A stretch of 64,000 nucleotides of DNA from Bradyrhizobium barranii subsp. barranii (GCF_017565645.3 NZ_CP086137.1:186001-250000), one strand, 5' to 3'. Shown: positions 9,175-19,939, counted from the stretch's first letter. Program-made: numbers and translations. The notes: a model not told the origin generated them from the letters alone.

Positions 9175-9698
9175 GGGAAACCTGGCAAACGTCAACACTT
9201 GGGGAAGTGTGCGAGCGCGTGACCGTTGGCCATGTGGGAACTACGTCGCCTTACTATCGCGACGACGGCGTTCTCTTCTTGCGAACTCAGAACGTTGGGG
9301 CGTCCGGTCTGAACTTGGAAACCGTCAAATATATCACTCCCGAGTTTCATGCCTCTCTCAAGAAATCTGAGGTCAAGGGAGGCGACATTTTGATGTCTCG
9401 CGTTATTACCCATTCAGTGCATTGTGCGCTGATCCCGGACGATCTGGGACCAACAAACTGTGCCAACGTCATCTTGGTAAGATCGGGAAAGTTAGTCGTT
9501 CCTGAGTATTTGGCCCACTACATTCGGTCGCCGGAGGCTCAGCGCCACCTGTTGGCAAGGAAGGTAGGTTCTGCCCAGGTGGTAGTGAATACAGCTGTGG
9601 TGCAAAATTGGCCTGTACCGCTTCCGCCCCTCCCTCAACAAAAACGCATCGAGGACTACGACCTTGAGCGCGGCTTCGGAAGTTCCGACTGCCTCTAA
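9171..9698 (+). pseudogene. hsdS: Type I specificity subunit HsdS, truncated after first target domain
   Basis: The GTG at 9171 overlaps the hsdM stop. The product has one target-recognition domain (about residues 5-150) ending in the conserved LPPLPQQKRI that starts the first long helix. After that the sequence becomes DYDLERGFGSSDCL and stops at 175 residues. A normal HsdS has two target domains and about 400 residues. Half-size HsdS proteins can dimerise, but here the conserved helix is also lost, so this is probably a deletion remnant. Confidence 0.88.
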
Positions 9699-9936
9699 AC
9701 AAGCAAGCCACGATAGTAGCTCTCGTCGTCGCGCGCGTTCATTCGTCTCGCCTGGATCTATTAGATAGTGGGCAATCGACTCGTCAAAAGGTCAATGGGT
9801 TGACCCACAAAGTCGGAGTCACATGGTAATGTCCCAATTCGAGATAATCAGGGCTACGTGCGTCTGAGGCAGGACGACTCGCCCGCGTCAGGGCAGGTTC
9901 TTCTCTTTTACGTCAGGAACGCAGCCGCCGGGACAT
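9699..9936. other. Intergenic stretch, nothing recognised
   Basis: No gene is seen between the truncated hsdS and the FixK-type box. It marks the junction from the restriction remnant to the cyclic-glucan region. Confidence 0.4.
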
Positions 9937-9950
9937 TTGACGTAGATCAA
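9937..9950 (+). promoter_or_regulatory. FNR/FixK-type binding site
   Basis: TTGACGTAGATCAA matches the FNR/FixK consensus TTGA-N6-TCAA perfectly. It lies 94 bp upstream of the small gene at 10044, a distance that allows class II activation from a start site about 40 bp downstream. It predicts induction under low oxygen of the small gene and perhaps of the glucan synthase after it. Confidence 0.7.
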
Positions 9951-10043
9951 CGCGGCCCATTCTCCGCGGGGTTGAATGGATCTGCAATTTTCCGATCGTC
10001 CGGGCGCCTAGTGATGTAAGCGGTCCATTCGCGGTGACATACG

Positions 10044-10265
10044 ATGATCACATTCCACGTTATCAAAGAGCAGCATGGCTGGGCCATCCGGATGGATAAG
10101 CGCATGATGACGCCATTCTGGTCGAGAGATTTGGCGATCCGCGAGGCGAACTGTCTGGCCAACGCCATCCGCTGCCATGGCGAGTGCGCGGAAGTAATTA
10201 TCGAGGATGCCGTCCCGAGCGGGCCGCTTACGAAGACCGCGGACGCAAGACCCCTCTCGGCTTGA
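10044..10265 (+). CDS. Small conserved protein, DUF2188-like
   Basis: This 73-residue protein starts MITFHVIKEQHGWAIRMDKR and has alternating strands followed by a helix (DLAIREANCLANAIRCHGEC), resembling the short DUF2188-type fold common in rhizobia. Function unknown. It is the first gene after the FixK-type box and lies 78 bp upstream of the glucan synthase in the same direction, so the two could be co-transcribed. The family call is tentative; the gene itself is fairly well supported by context. Confidence 0.6.
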   Translation: MITFHVIKEQHGWAIRMDKRMMTPFWSRDLAIREANCLANAIRCHGECAEVIIEDAVPSGPLTKTADARPLSA

Positions 10266-10343
10266 GGCCGCTCGAAGGATGGTGGGAGCGTGGGACGCTG
10301 GCGCCGCCAGCGGCCAGGCCCACGTTGAAGGGGCGGCAAGGCG

Positions 10344-13300
10344 ATGCTTGTCGAGTTCGATGACTTCGCGGGCAGGCGCAGACCGCCCCTCAAGAGTGCG
10401 CTGAGCTTGCGGTTTCGGCGATGGCTTAGGACACATGGATCGTCACCGCCGTGGGACGACGGAGCTCCCATCCGGTCTGAGCTCTTCAGCGTCGATCGGC
10501 TTGAAGAACACGCGCGCAGCCTTGCCTCCGCACAGGCCGTGATGCCATACCAATCGAAGGGCCCGTCATTGACGGCGAGGCTCGCCGATAATGAGGCTGT
10601 GCTTCTGGCGGCCTACCGCGATGTCGCTCAGGCTATCGATGCGGGGGCGGCCATCACCCCCACGGCCGAGTGGCTGATCGACAACTTTCACGTGGTGGAG
10701 AAGCAGATCCGCGAGGTCCGGGTCGATCTACCGCCCGGCTACTATCGGCAACTTCCGAAGCTCGCCGGCGGCCCCTTCGCGGGGTATCCGCGCGTGCTCG
10801 GCGTGGCGTGGGCGTACGTGGCCCACACCGACAGCCTCTTCGACCCGGAGGTACTTCGCCGCTACCTGCGCGCCTATCAGGAAGTGCAGCCGCTGAGCAT
10901 CGGCGAACTGTGGGCGGTGGCGACAACCCTACGCATCGTGCTCGTCGAGAACCTCAGGCGGATCGCCGAGCGCGTCGTCGAAAGCCGGGCCGGGCGGGGC
11001 GCCGCGGACGCTGTGGCAGATCGGTTGCTGGGGACTGGCGGCCGCGTCGTCGAACCAGCCGAGGCAGTCCTTCCGCCGCATCCCCAGACAACTATCCCAG
11101 ATAGCTTTCTCATGCAGTTGGTCTATCGCTTGCGCGATCAGGATCCCAGCATTGCGCCGGCATTAGAGTGGCTCGACAAGCAACTGGCTCGGCAGGGAAC
11201 GACTGCCGAAACCGTCGTCCGAGGCGAACACCAGAGGCAGGTCGCCGGCACCGTCACAGTCCGTAACATCATCACGAGTATGCGCCTCATCACCGATGTC
11301 GATTGGACGGATCTGTTCGAGCGCGTCAGCCTGGTCGATGACGTCTTCAAGGCCGGCAGCGCCTTCGAACACATGGATTTCCCGTCGCGCAACCTCTATC
11401 GCGACGCAGTCGAGCACCTCGCTCGCGGCTGTGAACTCACCGAATTGGAGATTGCCCACGCAGCGGTGGACGCGGCGAGGCGCGCGTCCGAAGCGAATGT
11501 CGATGACGGCAACGTCCGCCTGACAGATCCCGGCTACTATCTGATCGCAGGCGGGCGAACCGGATTCGAAGCGGCGATCGGTTTTAGGCCGTCTCTGCTG
11601 AGCTGGCCGCGACGGGCCTATCGCGCAATGGGAATCGGCGGGTATGTCGGGTCCGGCGCGCTCATCGCAGCCGGCGTGCTGGCCGTTCCGCTGTCTGTCG
11701 CCGCATTGGGGGGTCTGGAGTGGAGATGGTTGCTGCTGCTCGGGATTCTTGGACTCGTCCCGGCGATCGACGTGGCCGTCGCAGTCGTCAACTACCTCAT
11801 CACCCGAGGTTTCCGCGCCACTTTGCTGCCGGCGCTCGAACTGCTTGGCGGCATCCCCGTAGACCTGCGCACTCTTGTCGCAGTGCCGGCTCTGCTGACA
11901 TCGCTCAAGGAAATCGAAGAGCTGATCGTCCGGCTTGAGATCCACTACCTGGCAAGCGCTCAGGGCGATCTTCATTTCGCACTACTGACCGATTGGCGCG
12001 ATGCAGCAAGCGAGCTGGAGGACGGTGACGATGAGCTGCTGACTGCTGCGAAAGCCGGTATCGCGAGGCTGAACCGACGCTACGGACCTGCACCGGGGGG
12101 CGACCGCTTCCTGCTGTTGCATCGGCGGCGGGTGTGGAGCGAAGGCGAAGGCTGTTGTATGGGGTGGGAACGAAAGCGCGGGAAGCTGTCCGAGCTCAAT
12201 CGGCTCTTGCGAGGCGCCAAGGACACCACATTCTTGGCGCCCTCTACTGTGCCCGATAATGTGCGCTACGTCATTACGCTCGATGCGGACACGCGGCTCC
12301 CGCGCGAGACGGTCGGACGGCTGATCGGCAAGATGGCGCATCCTCTCAACCGGCCGCGCTTTGACGCAGATCTGGGGCGAGTCGTCGAAGGCTACGGTAT
12401 CATGCAGCCCAGAGTCACGCCAGCACTGCCAGTGGGACGCGAAGGCTCGCTCTTTCTGCGCGTGTTCTCTCGCGCAACCGGCATAGATCCTTACGCCGCA
12501 GCGGTCTCGGACGTGTACCAAGATCTCTTCGGTGAGGGCTCATATACGGGCAAGGGCATCTACGACGTGGACGCCTTTGAGGCGGCGCTGCACGGACGCG
12601 TGCCCGAGTCGACGCTCCTCAGCCACGATCTGTTCGAGGGGATATTTGCACGCGCCGGCCTCGCCTCTGATGTCGAGGTGGTAGAGGATTTTCCTCCTCG
12701 GTACGACGTTGCGGCTCTTCGCCACCACCGCTGGGCGCGAGGCGACTGGCAGCTGCTACCATGGCTCTTCGGACGTGGACCCAGACGCCCCGATCACCGG
12801 CCGATGTCTGGTGTTCCCGCGATGGGCCGCTGGAAGATGCTCGATAACCTGCGGCGGTCACTGGCTGCGCCGGCGATTGTTTTGGCGCTGATCGCGGGAT
12901 GGGCGATGCCGCTTGAAGAAGCGGCGGTCTGGACTGGCTTCATTCTATCGACAATCGTGCTGCCGCCACTTATTCCCGTGATCGCCGAGATCGCGCCGCG
13001 CCGACCCGGTGTTACGCTGCGCAGTCATGTCCGGGCTCTCGGCGCAGACCTGCGCCTTGCGCTTATCCAGTCTGGCCTGATGATTGTCTTCCTTGCTCAC
13101 CAGGCCTGGCTAATGGGTGATGCAATCGTTCGCACCCTGGTACGGCTCGCGTTTACGCGCCGCAACCTTCTCGAATGGGTCCCTGCGGCTCACGCGGCAT
13201 TCGGGCCGCGTCCACGCGCGCTGAGTTTCTATCGGCGAATGTCCGGAGCCTTGGTCATCGGCGTCGTGGCCATGAGCGTGGCTTGGCTATGGGGACAACA

Positions 13301-16300
13301 AACGTGGCCTTTGGCCGCCGTGTTTGCAGGCGCCTGGCTCGCCTCTCCGTATGTCGCCCTTTGGGCGAGCCTGTCGCCCCGGGTCTTGGGCCGGCGTCAG
13401 TTGGCCGCCGCTGACGTTCTCAGCTTGCGCCGCATAGCCCGAAGGACATGGCGCTTTTTCGAAGCATCGGTCACACCGACCGACAACATGCTTCCGCCAG
13501 ACAATTTGCAGGAAGCTCCAGCGTTCGTACTGGCCCATCGCACATCGCCGACCAACATCGGCCTTTATTTGTTGTCAGGCGCGTGCGCGCGGGACTTCGG
13601 GTGGATCGGGACCACCGAGGCCGTGGAGCGGCTCGAGGCGACGCTCGCGACCATGGATCGGCTGGCAAAGCACCGGGGTCACTTCTTCAATTGGTACGAT
13701 ACACGTGACCTGCGTCCGCTCGATCCGCAGTACGTGTCCTCGGTCGACAGCGGGAATCTCGCTGGACACCTAATCGCGCTCGCCAACGCATGCCATGAGT
13801 GGCGCACCTCGGCCATGGCGGAGCAGCAGCGCCTCCAAGGTGTGGCCGATGCTCTCGACCTCGTCCGGGACGAAGCTCGTCGGTTGCGCGACCTGCGCAA
13901 GTCCCAGGCGGTGTCATGGCGGCGCCTCGACGACGAAATCGGACGGCTGGCGTCCAGCCTGCTTCAGGCGGGTGCCCGCGCCATTGATATCGAACAGCGG
14001 CTTGCGGAAGTGTCAGAACAGGCCGCGATCCTGGCCGACGTTGTCCATCAGACCGTTCTCGAAGAAAGCGACCAGGCGGGCGCGGACCTGCAGTTCTGGG
14101 CCGATGCAGTCAATGCCTGCATTGAAAGTCACCGGCGCGATCTTAGCACGAGCAGCGTAGTCTCACTGGAGGCGCGGCTGAAGTCGCTGGAGGAAGCCGC
14201 GCGGTCGACAGCGCTGTCGATGGAGTTCGACTTTCTGCTCGACCCCGACCGGCTGCTGCTCTCCATCGGATATCGGGCATCCGAGGGAGAGCTCGATCCG
14301 CGTTGTTATGACCTTCTCGCCTCGGAGGCGAGGCTCGCAAGCTTCTTCGCCATTGCCAAGCGGGACGCACCGGCGCGGCATTGGTTCCGGCTGGGCCGCG
14401 CGGTGACTGCGGTAGCAGATGGCGCAGCGCTGATCTCTTGGTCGGGCTCGATGTTCGAGTACCTGATGCCTTCAATCGTCATGAGGGCACCGGCCGAGAG
14501 CCTGATCGAGCAGACCAACCGGCTGATTGTCCGCCGCCAGATCGCGTATGGAACGACGATGCGGGCGCCCTGGGGCGTGTCGGAGTCCGCTTACAACGCG
14601 CAAGATCTGGAGTTCACGTACCAGTACTCCAACTTCGGCATTCCAGGTCTCGGCCTGAAGCGAGGGTTGGCGGACAATGCCGTGGTCGCTCCTTACGCCA
14701 CCGCTCTGGCTTGCATGGTCGACCCTCAGGCCGCAGTAAAGAACTTCGAACGGCTCGAGGCCCTCGGCGCCCGCGGCCGTCACGGTTTTTACGAGGCGCT
14801 GGACTTCACGCGAGCTCGGGTCCCTGACGGAGATCGTGTAGCCATTGTGCGCGCGTTCATGGCCCACCACCAAGGTATGACGATCACCGCAATCGCCGAT
14901 ACCCTTTTGGACGGCTTGATGCGAAACCGCTTCCATGCCGAACCGATCGTAGAAGCGACAGAGTTGCTTCTGCAGGAGCGCGTGCCACGCGAGGTCATGG
15001 CGACTCCGCCGTTGGTCTCAGACGCGAAGTCAGCGGCCAGGATCCGCGAGATTGAAGGACCCGGCAATTGGCGAAAGGCAAGCCCGTACAGCGCTACCCC
15101 AGCCACGCAGCTGTTGTCGAACGGCCGCTACTCCGTGATGCTCACGGCGGCCGGATCTGGCTACAGCGCCTGGCGCGACTTGGCCGTGACGCGCTGGCGA
15201 GAGGACGCCACCTGCGACGATTGGGGCCCGTACATCTTCTTGAGGGACATCGCGAGCGGCGAGGTCTGGTCGGCGACCTACCAGCCGACTGATGCAGAGC
15301 CTGAGGCGTGCGACGTCATCTTCAACGAGGATCGCGCCGAGTTCACGCGTCGAGACGGAGCGCTGGCGACAAACATGGAGGTGCTGGTTTCCGCCGAAGA
15401 CGATGCGGAAGTGCGCCGCGTGACGATCTCGAACTTCGGCGACCAGCCGCGCGAGGTTGAGGTGACTTCCTATGTCGAACTGGCTTTGGCATCACAGGCC
15501 GCAGACGTGGCACACCCCGCCTTCTCGAAACTGTTCATAGAGACCGAGCATCTCGCCGGCCTCGGCGCCATACTGGCGACGAGGCGGCGGCGGGCACCCA
15601 ACGAGCCGGAGGTCTGGGCTGCGCACCTGGCAGTTGTCCACGGTGTAGCGGTAGGCAAGCGCGAGTTCGAGACCGAGCGCGTGCGGTTCCTGGGTCGCGG
15701 CGGCAGTGTTCGCGCACCGGGCGCAGTCGTGGGCGGTCGGCCTCTCTCCAGCTCGACCGGTGCGGTGCTCGATCCAATATTTGCCCTTCGCCGCCGGGTG
15801 CGGATCGCGCCCGGCGCGACGACACGGATCGACTTCTGGACGATGGTCGCCTCCACTCGTCAGGAGATCCTCGACCTTGCTGACAAGCACCACGATGTCG
15901 GCGCCTTCGAACGCGCCGCCGCGCTCGCCTGGACGCAAGCCCAAGTGCAATTGCACCACCTCGGCATTACGCGCGGCGAGGCGGGACAATACCAGCGTCT
16001 AGCCGGTCACCTCGTCTACGCCGCGCCCGTGCTCCGTTCGCCGTCGCAAACCATCGAAAGCGGGATTGGTGGGCAGCCGGGTTTGTGGGGCATGGGCATA
16101 TCTGGCGATCTGCCGATCATCCTGGTCCGCATTTCTGACATCGACCAACTCAATGTGGCGCGCGAGGTGCTCCAGGCGGTGGAATATTGGCGGATGAAGC
16201 GGCTTGCGGTGGACTTGGTTATCATCAACGAGCTTGCCTCCTCCTACGTTCAGGATCTCCAGATCGCGCTGGAGACCTTGGTCAGGGCCAAACAATCCCG

Positions 16301-18944
16301 GCCCCGGATTGGAGAAGATGGGCCACCCGGGCACACCTTCATGCTGCGCTCCGACTTGACCTCGCCGGAGGCCCTCGGCCTTCTTGCGTCCGTCGCGCGT
16401 ATTGTCTTGGTCGGCGCGCGGGGACGGCTCGCGGATCAGCTTGAACGCGCGCCCGAAGCCAGGCCTTTGCCCCGGGTCACAGCAAAGCGTGGTTTGCCCG
16501 CTTCCGAGCTCCAGATCTCGAGACGGCCGCCTGGCGTGGAGTTCTTCAATAGCCTCGGTGGCTTCGCCGAGGGCGGCCGCGAATACGTGACGATCCTCGG
16601 CCCGGGCCAATCGACGCCGGTGCCGTGGATCAACGTGATCGCCAATCCTAGCTTCGGTTTCCTGGTGTCCGCGGAAGGCGGCGGTTACGCCTGGTCCGTG
16701 AACAGCCGAGAGCATCAGCTGACGCCTTGGTCCAACGATCCAGTCACTGATCAACCGGGCCAGGCTTTCTATCTTCGGGATGAGGAGACTGGACATCTCT
16801 GGAGCCCCACGGCGCTGCCGATCCGGGACGAAGCGGCCACCTATTCGGCGCACCATGGATGGGGTTATAGCCGTTTCGAGCACACCTCGCAGGGCATCGC
16901 CGCCGAGCTCCTGGAATATGTACCGGTCGCTGATCCGGTGAAGATCTCGCGCTTGAGAATGCGCAATCTTTCGAGCCGCACCAGACGGCTGTCGGTGACG
17001 GCATATGTGGAATGGGTTCTCGGCGCGTCCCGCGGCGCGGCGGCGCCATCGATCACCACACGCATCGATCCGAAAAGCGGGGCGATCATTGCAAACAACC
17101 TGTGGAATCCGGCCTTCGCGAAGCGCTCTGCCTTCGCGGACCTGGCCGGGCGCCAAGCGAGTTGGACGGGTGATCGCCGGGAGTTTATCGGCCGCAACGG
17201 CGCGCTCGCCTGGCCGGCGGCCCTGATCAACGGGACTTCGCTTTCGGGGCGGGTCGGCGCCGGACTAGATCCCTGCGCCGCTCTCCAGACCGTGGTCGAT
17301 ATCGAGCCGAATGGGGTTGCCGAGATCGTCTTCTTCCTCGGCGACGCCTCGGACGACGCGGAGGCGCAGTCGCTGATCGCGCGATACCGCCAGGCGGACC
17401 TGGATGCCGTGCTCACCGAAGTCCGTGGATTTTGGGATGAGATCGTCGGCGCAGTTCAGGTGAAGACACCGGACCGGTCGATGGATATCATGCTTAACGG
17501 CTGGCTCGTCTACCAAACGCTCGCCTGCCGCGTCTGGGCGCGATCGGGCTTCTACCAAGCCAGCGGCGCCTATGGCTTCCGGGACCAGTTGCAGGACTGT
17601 ATGGCGCTCGCCACGATCCGTCCATCGATAACCCGCGAACATCTCCTGAGAACCGTAAGCCGCCAGTTCGTCGAGGGCGACGTCCAGCACTGGTGGCTGT
17701 CGCACTCAGGCCAAGGCGTGCGCACGCACATATCGGATGACCGTGTGTGGCTCGCCTACGCGGTCGCACACTATGTGCGAGTCACCGCCGACCCCCTCGT
17801 GCTCGATGAAGTCGTCCCCTTCCTGACGGGCCAGACGCTGCAGCCGGGCGAGAGCGACAGCTTCTTCCAGCCGACCGTCTCGGACGAGAGCGCCAGCCTC
17901 TACGAGCATTGTGCCCGTGCGCTGGACGCGAGCCTAGCGGTCGGCAGCCATGGCCTACCGCTGATCGGCGGCGGCGATTGGAACGACGGCATGAACCGCG
18001 TCGGCGAAGGTGGTCGGGGCGAGAGCGTCTGGCTTGGCTGGCTGTTGCACGCCACTCTCGACGTCTTCGCCACCATCGCCGATGGGCGCGGCGACGCAGC
18101 GCGGGCAGCGAACTGGCGCAAGCACATGCAGGCGCTGACGACTGGCCTGGAAAGCCAAGCCTGGGACGGCGACTGGTATCGGCGCGGCTGGTTCGACGAC
18201 GGCACTCCGCTGGGCTCGGCAACAAACGATGAGTGCCGGATCGACTCAATTTCCCAATCCTGGGCAGTGATCTCCGGTGCGGCGCGGCCCGATCGCGCGG
18301 CCCAAGGTATGAGGGCCGTCGACCGCGAGCTGATACTGCATCACGATGGCTTGGCGTTGCTGTTCACGCCGCCCTTCGATCGCTCGGCGCTCGACCCTGG
18401 TTACATCAAGGGCTATCCGCCGGGCGTGCGCGAGAATGGCGGCCAGTACACCCATGCCGCTCTCTGGTCCGTGATGGCCTTTGCAGGCCTCGGAGATGGC
18501 GACAAGGCGGCGGCGCTCTTCTGGATACTCAATCCGATCAACCACGCCCGCACGCGCATCGACATGCACCGCTACAAGGTGGAGCCCTATGTCGTCGCCG
18601 CCGACGTGTACGCCGCACCCGGCCATGTCGGGCGCGGCGGCTGGACCTGGTACACGGGCTCGGCCGGCTGGATGCAGCGCGCCGGCATCGAGTCCATCCT
18701 CGGACTTCGCATCGAAGGCAACGTTCTGCGTCTTGACCCCTGCATTCCCAAGTCATGGCCCCGTTTCGAGATCACACTCCGCCACGGCGCGTCACGGTAC
18801 GAGATCGTGGTCGAGAACCCGCAAAGTGTGCCGCGCGGCATTGCGGCGGCGGAGCTCGATGGTGCGAAGATCGCCGCGCGGCCGCTTTCCATTCCACTCA
18901 AAGACGACGGCGCGATCCATCGGCTGCAAGTCCGGCTGGGCTAG
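10344..18944 (+). CDS. ndvB: Cyclic beta-1,2-glucan synthase
   Basis: This 2866-residue membrane enzyme makes cyclic beta-1,2-glucan from UDP-glucose at the inner membrane for osmoadaptation and host interaction. Order: N-terminal region; first membrane helices (residues about 433-490); GT84 glycosyltransferase with TLDADTRLPRE (about 646) and the RHHRWARGDWQ segment; a second membrane group (about 840-1000); a glycoamylase-like domain; and C-terminal carbohydrate-binding and GH94 phosphorylase domains with GGDWNDGMN (about 2543), whose Asp trims chain length. The length is typical of NdvB/ChvB/Cgs. The frame is intact over 8.6 kb. Possible FixK control through the upstream box is unusual, since these enzymes are mostly regulated by osmolarity. 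Confidence 0.93.
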   Translation: MLVEFDDFAGRRRPPLKSALSLRFRRWLRTHGSSPPWDDGAPIRSELFSVDRLEEHARSLASAQAVMPYQSKGPSLTARLADNEAVLLAAYRDVAQAIDAGAAITPTAEWLIDNFHVVEKQIREVRVDLPPGYYRQLPKLAGGPFAGYPRVLGVAWAYVAHTDSLFDPEVLRRYLRAYQEVQPLSIGELWAVATTLRIVLVENLRRIAERVVESRAGRGAADAVADRLLGTGGRVVEPAEAVLPPHPQTTIPDSFLMQLVYRLRDQDPSIAPALEWLDKQLARQGTTAETVVRGEHQRQVAGTVTVRNIITSMRLITDVDWTDLFERVSLVDDVFKAGSAFEHMDFPSRNLYRDAVEHLARGCELTELEIAHAAVDAARRASEANVDDGNVRLTDPGYYLIAGGRTGFEAAIGFRPSLLSWPRRAYRAMGIGGYVGSGALIAAGVLAVPLSVAALGGLEWRWLLLLGILGLVPAIDVAVAVVNYLITRGFRATLLPALELLGGIPVDLRTLVAVPALLTSLKEIEELIVRLEIHYLASAQGDLHFALLTDWRDAASELEDGDDELLTAAKAGIARLNRRYGPAPGGDRFLLLHRRRVWSEGEGCCMGWERKRGKLSELNRLLRGAKDTTFLAPSTVPDNVRYVITLDADTRLPRETVGRLIGKMAHPLNRPRFDADLGRVVEGYGIMQPRVTPALPVGREGSLFLRVFSRATGIDPYAAAVSDVYQDLFGEGSYTGKGIYDVDAFEAALHGRVPESTLLSHDLFEGIFARAGLASDVEVVEDFPPRYDVAALRHHRWARGDWQLLPWLFGRGPRRPDHRPMSGVPAMGRWKMLDNLRRSLAAPAIVLALIAGWAMPLEEAAVWTGFILSTIVLPPLIPVIAEIAPRRPGVTLRSHVRALGADLRLALIQSGLMIVFLAHQAWLMGDAIVRTLVRLAFTRRNLLEWVPAAHAAFGPRPRALSFYRRMSGALVIGVVAMSVAWLWGQQTWPLAAVFAGAWLASPYVALWASLSPRVLGRRQLAAADVLSLRRIARRTWRFFEASVTPTDNMLPPDNLQEAPAFVLAHRTSPTNIGLYLLSGACARDFGWIGTTEAVERLEATLATMDRLAKHRGHFFNWYDTRDLRPLDPQYVSSVDSGNLAGHLIALANACHEWRTSAMAEQQRLQGVADALDLVRDEARRLRDLRKSQAVSWRRLDDEIGRLASSLLQAGARAIDIEQRLAEVSEQAAILADVVHQTVLEESDQAGADLQFWADAVNACIESHRRDLSTSSVVSLEARLKSLEEAARSTALSMEFDFLLDPDRLLLSIGYRASEGELDPRCYDLLASEARLASFFAIAKRDAPARHWFRLGRAVTAVADGAALISWSGSMFEYLMPSIVMRAPAESLIEQTNRLIVRRQIAYGTTMRAPWGVSESAYNAQDLEFTYQYSNFGIPGLGLKRGLADNAVVAPYATALACMVDPQAAVKNFERLEALGARGRHGFYEALDFTRARVPDGDRVAIVRAFMAHHQGMTITAIADTLLDGLMRNRFHAEPIVEATELLLQERVPREVMATPPLVSDAKSAARIREIEGPGNWRKASPYSATPATQLLSNGRYSVMLTAAGSGYSAWRDLAVTRWREDATCDDWGPYIFLRDIASGEVWSATYQPTDAEPEACDVIFNEDRAEFTRRDGALATNMEVLVSAEDDAEVRRVTISNFGDQPREVEVTSYVELALASQAADVAHPAFSKLFIETEHLAGLGAILATRRRRAPNEPEVWAAHLAVVHGVAVGKREFETERVRFLGRGGSVRAPGAVVGGRPLSSSTGAVLDPIFALRRRVRIAPGATTRIDFWTMVASTRQEILDLADKHHDVGAFERAAALAWTQAQVQLHHLGITRGEAGQYQRLAGHLVYAAPVLRSPSQTIESGIGGQPGLWGMGISGDLPIILVRISDIDQLNVAREVLQAVEYWRMKRLAVDLVIINELASSYVQDLQIALETLVRAKQSRPRIGEDGPPGHTFMLRSDLTSPEALGLLASVARIVLVGARGRLADQLERAPEARPLPRVTAKRGLPASELQISRRPPGVEFFNSLGGFAEGGREYVTILGPGQSTPVPWINVIANPSFGFLVSAEGGGYAWSVNSREHQLTPWSNDPVTDQPGQAFYLRDEETGHLWSPTALPIRDEAATYSAHHGWGYSRFEHTSQGIAAELLEYVPVADPVKISRLRMRNLSSRTRRLSVTAYVEWVLGASRGAAAPSITTRIDPKSGAIIANNLWNPAFAKRSAFADLAGRQASWTGDRREFIGRNGALAWPAALINGTSLSGRVGAGLDPCAALQTVVDIEPNGVAEIVFFLGDASDDAEAQSLIARYRQADLDAVLTEVRGFWDEIVGAVQVKTPDRSMDIMLNGWLVYQTLACRVWARSGFYQASGAYGFRDQLQDCMALATIRPSITREHLLRTVSRQFVEGDVQHWWLSHSGQGVRTHISDDRVWLAYAVAHYVRVTADPLVLDEVVPFLTGQTLQPGESDSFFQPTVSDESASLYEHCARALDASLAVGSHGLPLIGGGDWNDGMNRVGEGGRGESVWLGWLLHATLDVFATIADGRGDAARAANWRKHMQALTTGLESQAWDGDWYRRGWFDDGTPLGSATNDECRIDSISQSWAVISGAARPDRAAQGMRAVDRELILHHDGLALLFTPPFDRSALDPGYIKGYPPGVRENGGQYTHAALWSVMAFAGLGDGDKAAALFWILNPINHARTRIDMHRYKVEPYVVAADVYAAPGHVGRGGWTWYTGSAGWMQRAGIESILGLRIEGNVLRLDPCIPKSWPRFEITLRHGASRYEIVVENPQSVPRGIAAAELDGAKIAARPLSIPLKDDGAIHRLQVRLG

Positions 18945-19007
18945 TGCGGTGGGCCTCAACAAGGTCTATAATTGTCGAAACTGGGACTGCCTGAGAGGAG
19001 TAATATC

Positions 19008-19324
19008 GTGAGAACGTACGTCGCGAGCATTGGCGGGAAGGTGACATTAGCATTTCGCGCTGAGGATGATGATGAAGCGCGCTCGATGATTAACGACCAG
19101 GAAGGTGGCATACGATCTGACCTGAGGGCGCTCGTTGACGGGGACGGAAAGCCGCTATGGGACGAAAGTCTATCATTCAAGCGCAAGAGGCGACGGCGGC
19201 ACAACATGCCGAATGGGAGCAGTCTCGCGATCAGGCAATCAGCGACGAGGAAATCGACTTGGATGCTGGCGACGATCCCGATGAGTGGAGCGTCTATTTA
19301 ACGAGCGCCCCTCAAATTGAGTAA
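19008..19324 (+). pseudogene. Small conserved acidic protein, frameshifted
   Basis: A GTG at 19008 follows GAGAGGAG. The first frame reads VRTYVASIGGKVTLAFRAED through GDGKPLWDES. The second frame, one base out of register from about 19165-19185, reads EATAAQHAEWEQSRDQAISD, DLDAGDDPDEW, and stops at 19324. Together they form one ~105-residue acidic protein of a type I associate with bradyrhizobia. An indel separates the halves. The second half has its own ATG at 19156, so it could be made alone. Function unknown. Confidence 0.6.
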
Positions 19325-19939
19325 TTTCCACGAAGCGACAGGCGTTGGGCGATTACGAGCTTGCCATATCACCGAACAAAGGCACATCCTCGCCGCCGCT
19401 GTCCGGCTCGTGCCCATGCGCTGCGGCAGCGCCGCGCTCAGGCGCGAAATATCCCCAATTGCAGACCGCGGTGGGGTGTCACGGCCGTCGGTAATCACAT
19501 GCAAGACTGCAGACACACCGGCCTCAGTGAGTATCTTCGCGAGCGCTACCGCGTGATCCTGATGCGAGTGCACGCCCCCTGGTGAGACCAAACCCAAGAG
19601 GTGGCAGGTACCGCCGGTCAGCCGCAGCCGGTCGATCAGGCCGATGAGGGCAGCCGTATGCTTGATCTCGCCGTCGGCAATCGCCGCGCTGATACGCGGC
19701 AGGTCCTGCATCACGACGCGACCGGCGCCAATGTTGAGATGCCCGACCTCAGAATTACCCATTTGCCCTTGCGGCAGCCCGACATCCTGGCCCGACGTTC
19801 GCAGGAGGGCATGCGGGCAGCTGCCCCATAGAAGGTCGAAATTGGGAGTTCGCGCCTGACGAACGGCATTGTCAGCGATCTCTTCTCGCCAACCCCAGCC
19901 GTCCAAAACGACCAGCATCACGGATCGGCGCTTGTGCAT
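19298..19939 (-). pseudogene. gpmI: 2,3-bisphosphoglycerate-independent phosphoglycerate mutase, N-terminal remnant
   Basis: The ATG at 19939 follows GGGAGGG. The product MHKRRSVMLVVLDGWGWREE carries the metal-binding Asp of the alkaline-phosphatase fold, then LRTSGQDVGLPQGQMGNSEV with the phosphoserine position, and GLVSPGGVHSHQDH plus VITDGRDTPPRSA of the phosphotransferase insert. After about residue 180 the sequence becomes unrelated and stops. Complete enzymes have about 510 residues, so more than half is lost and glycolytic function is unlikely. Confidence 0.88.

Noticed and set aside
15999..17156. 385-residue minus-strand open frame
   Set aside because: Shadow of the cyclic glucan synthase; its translation shows no domain pattern.
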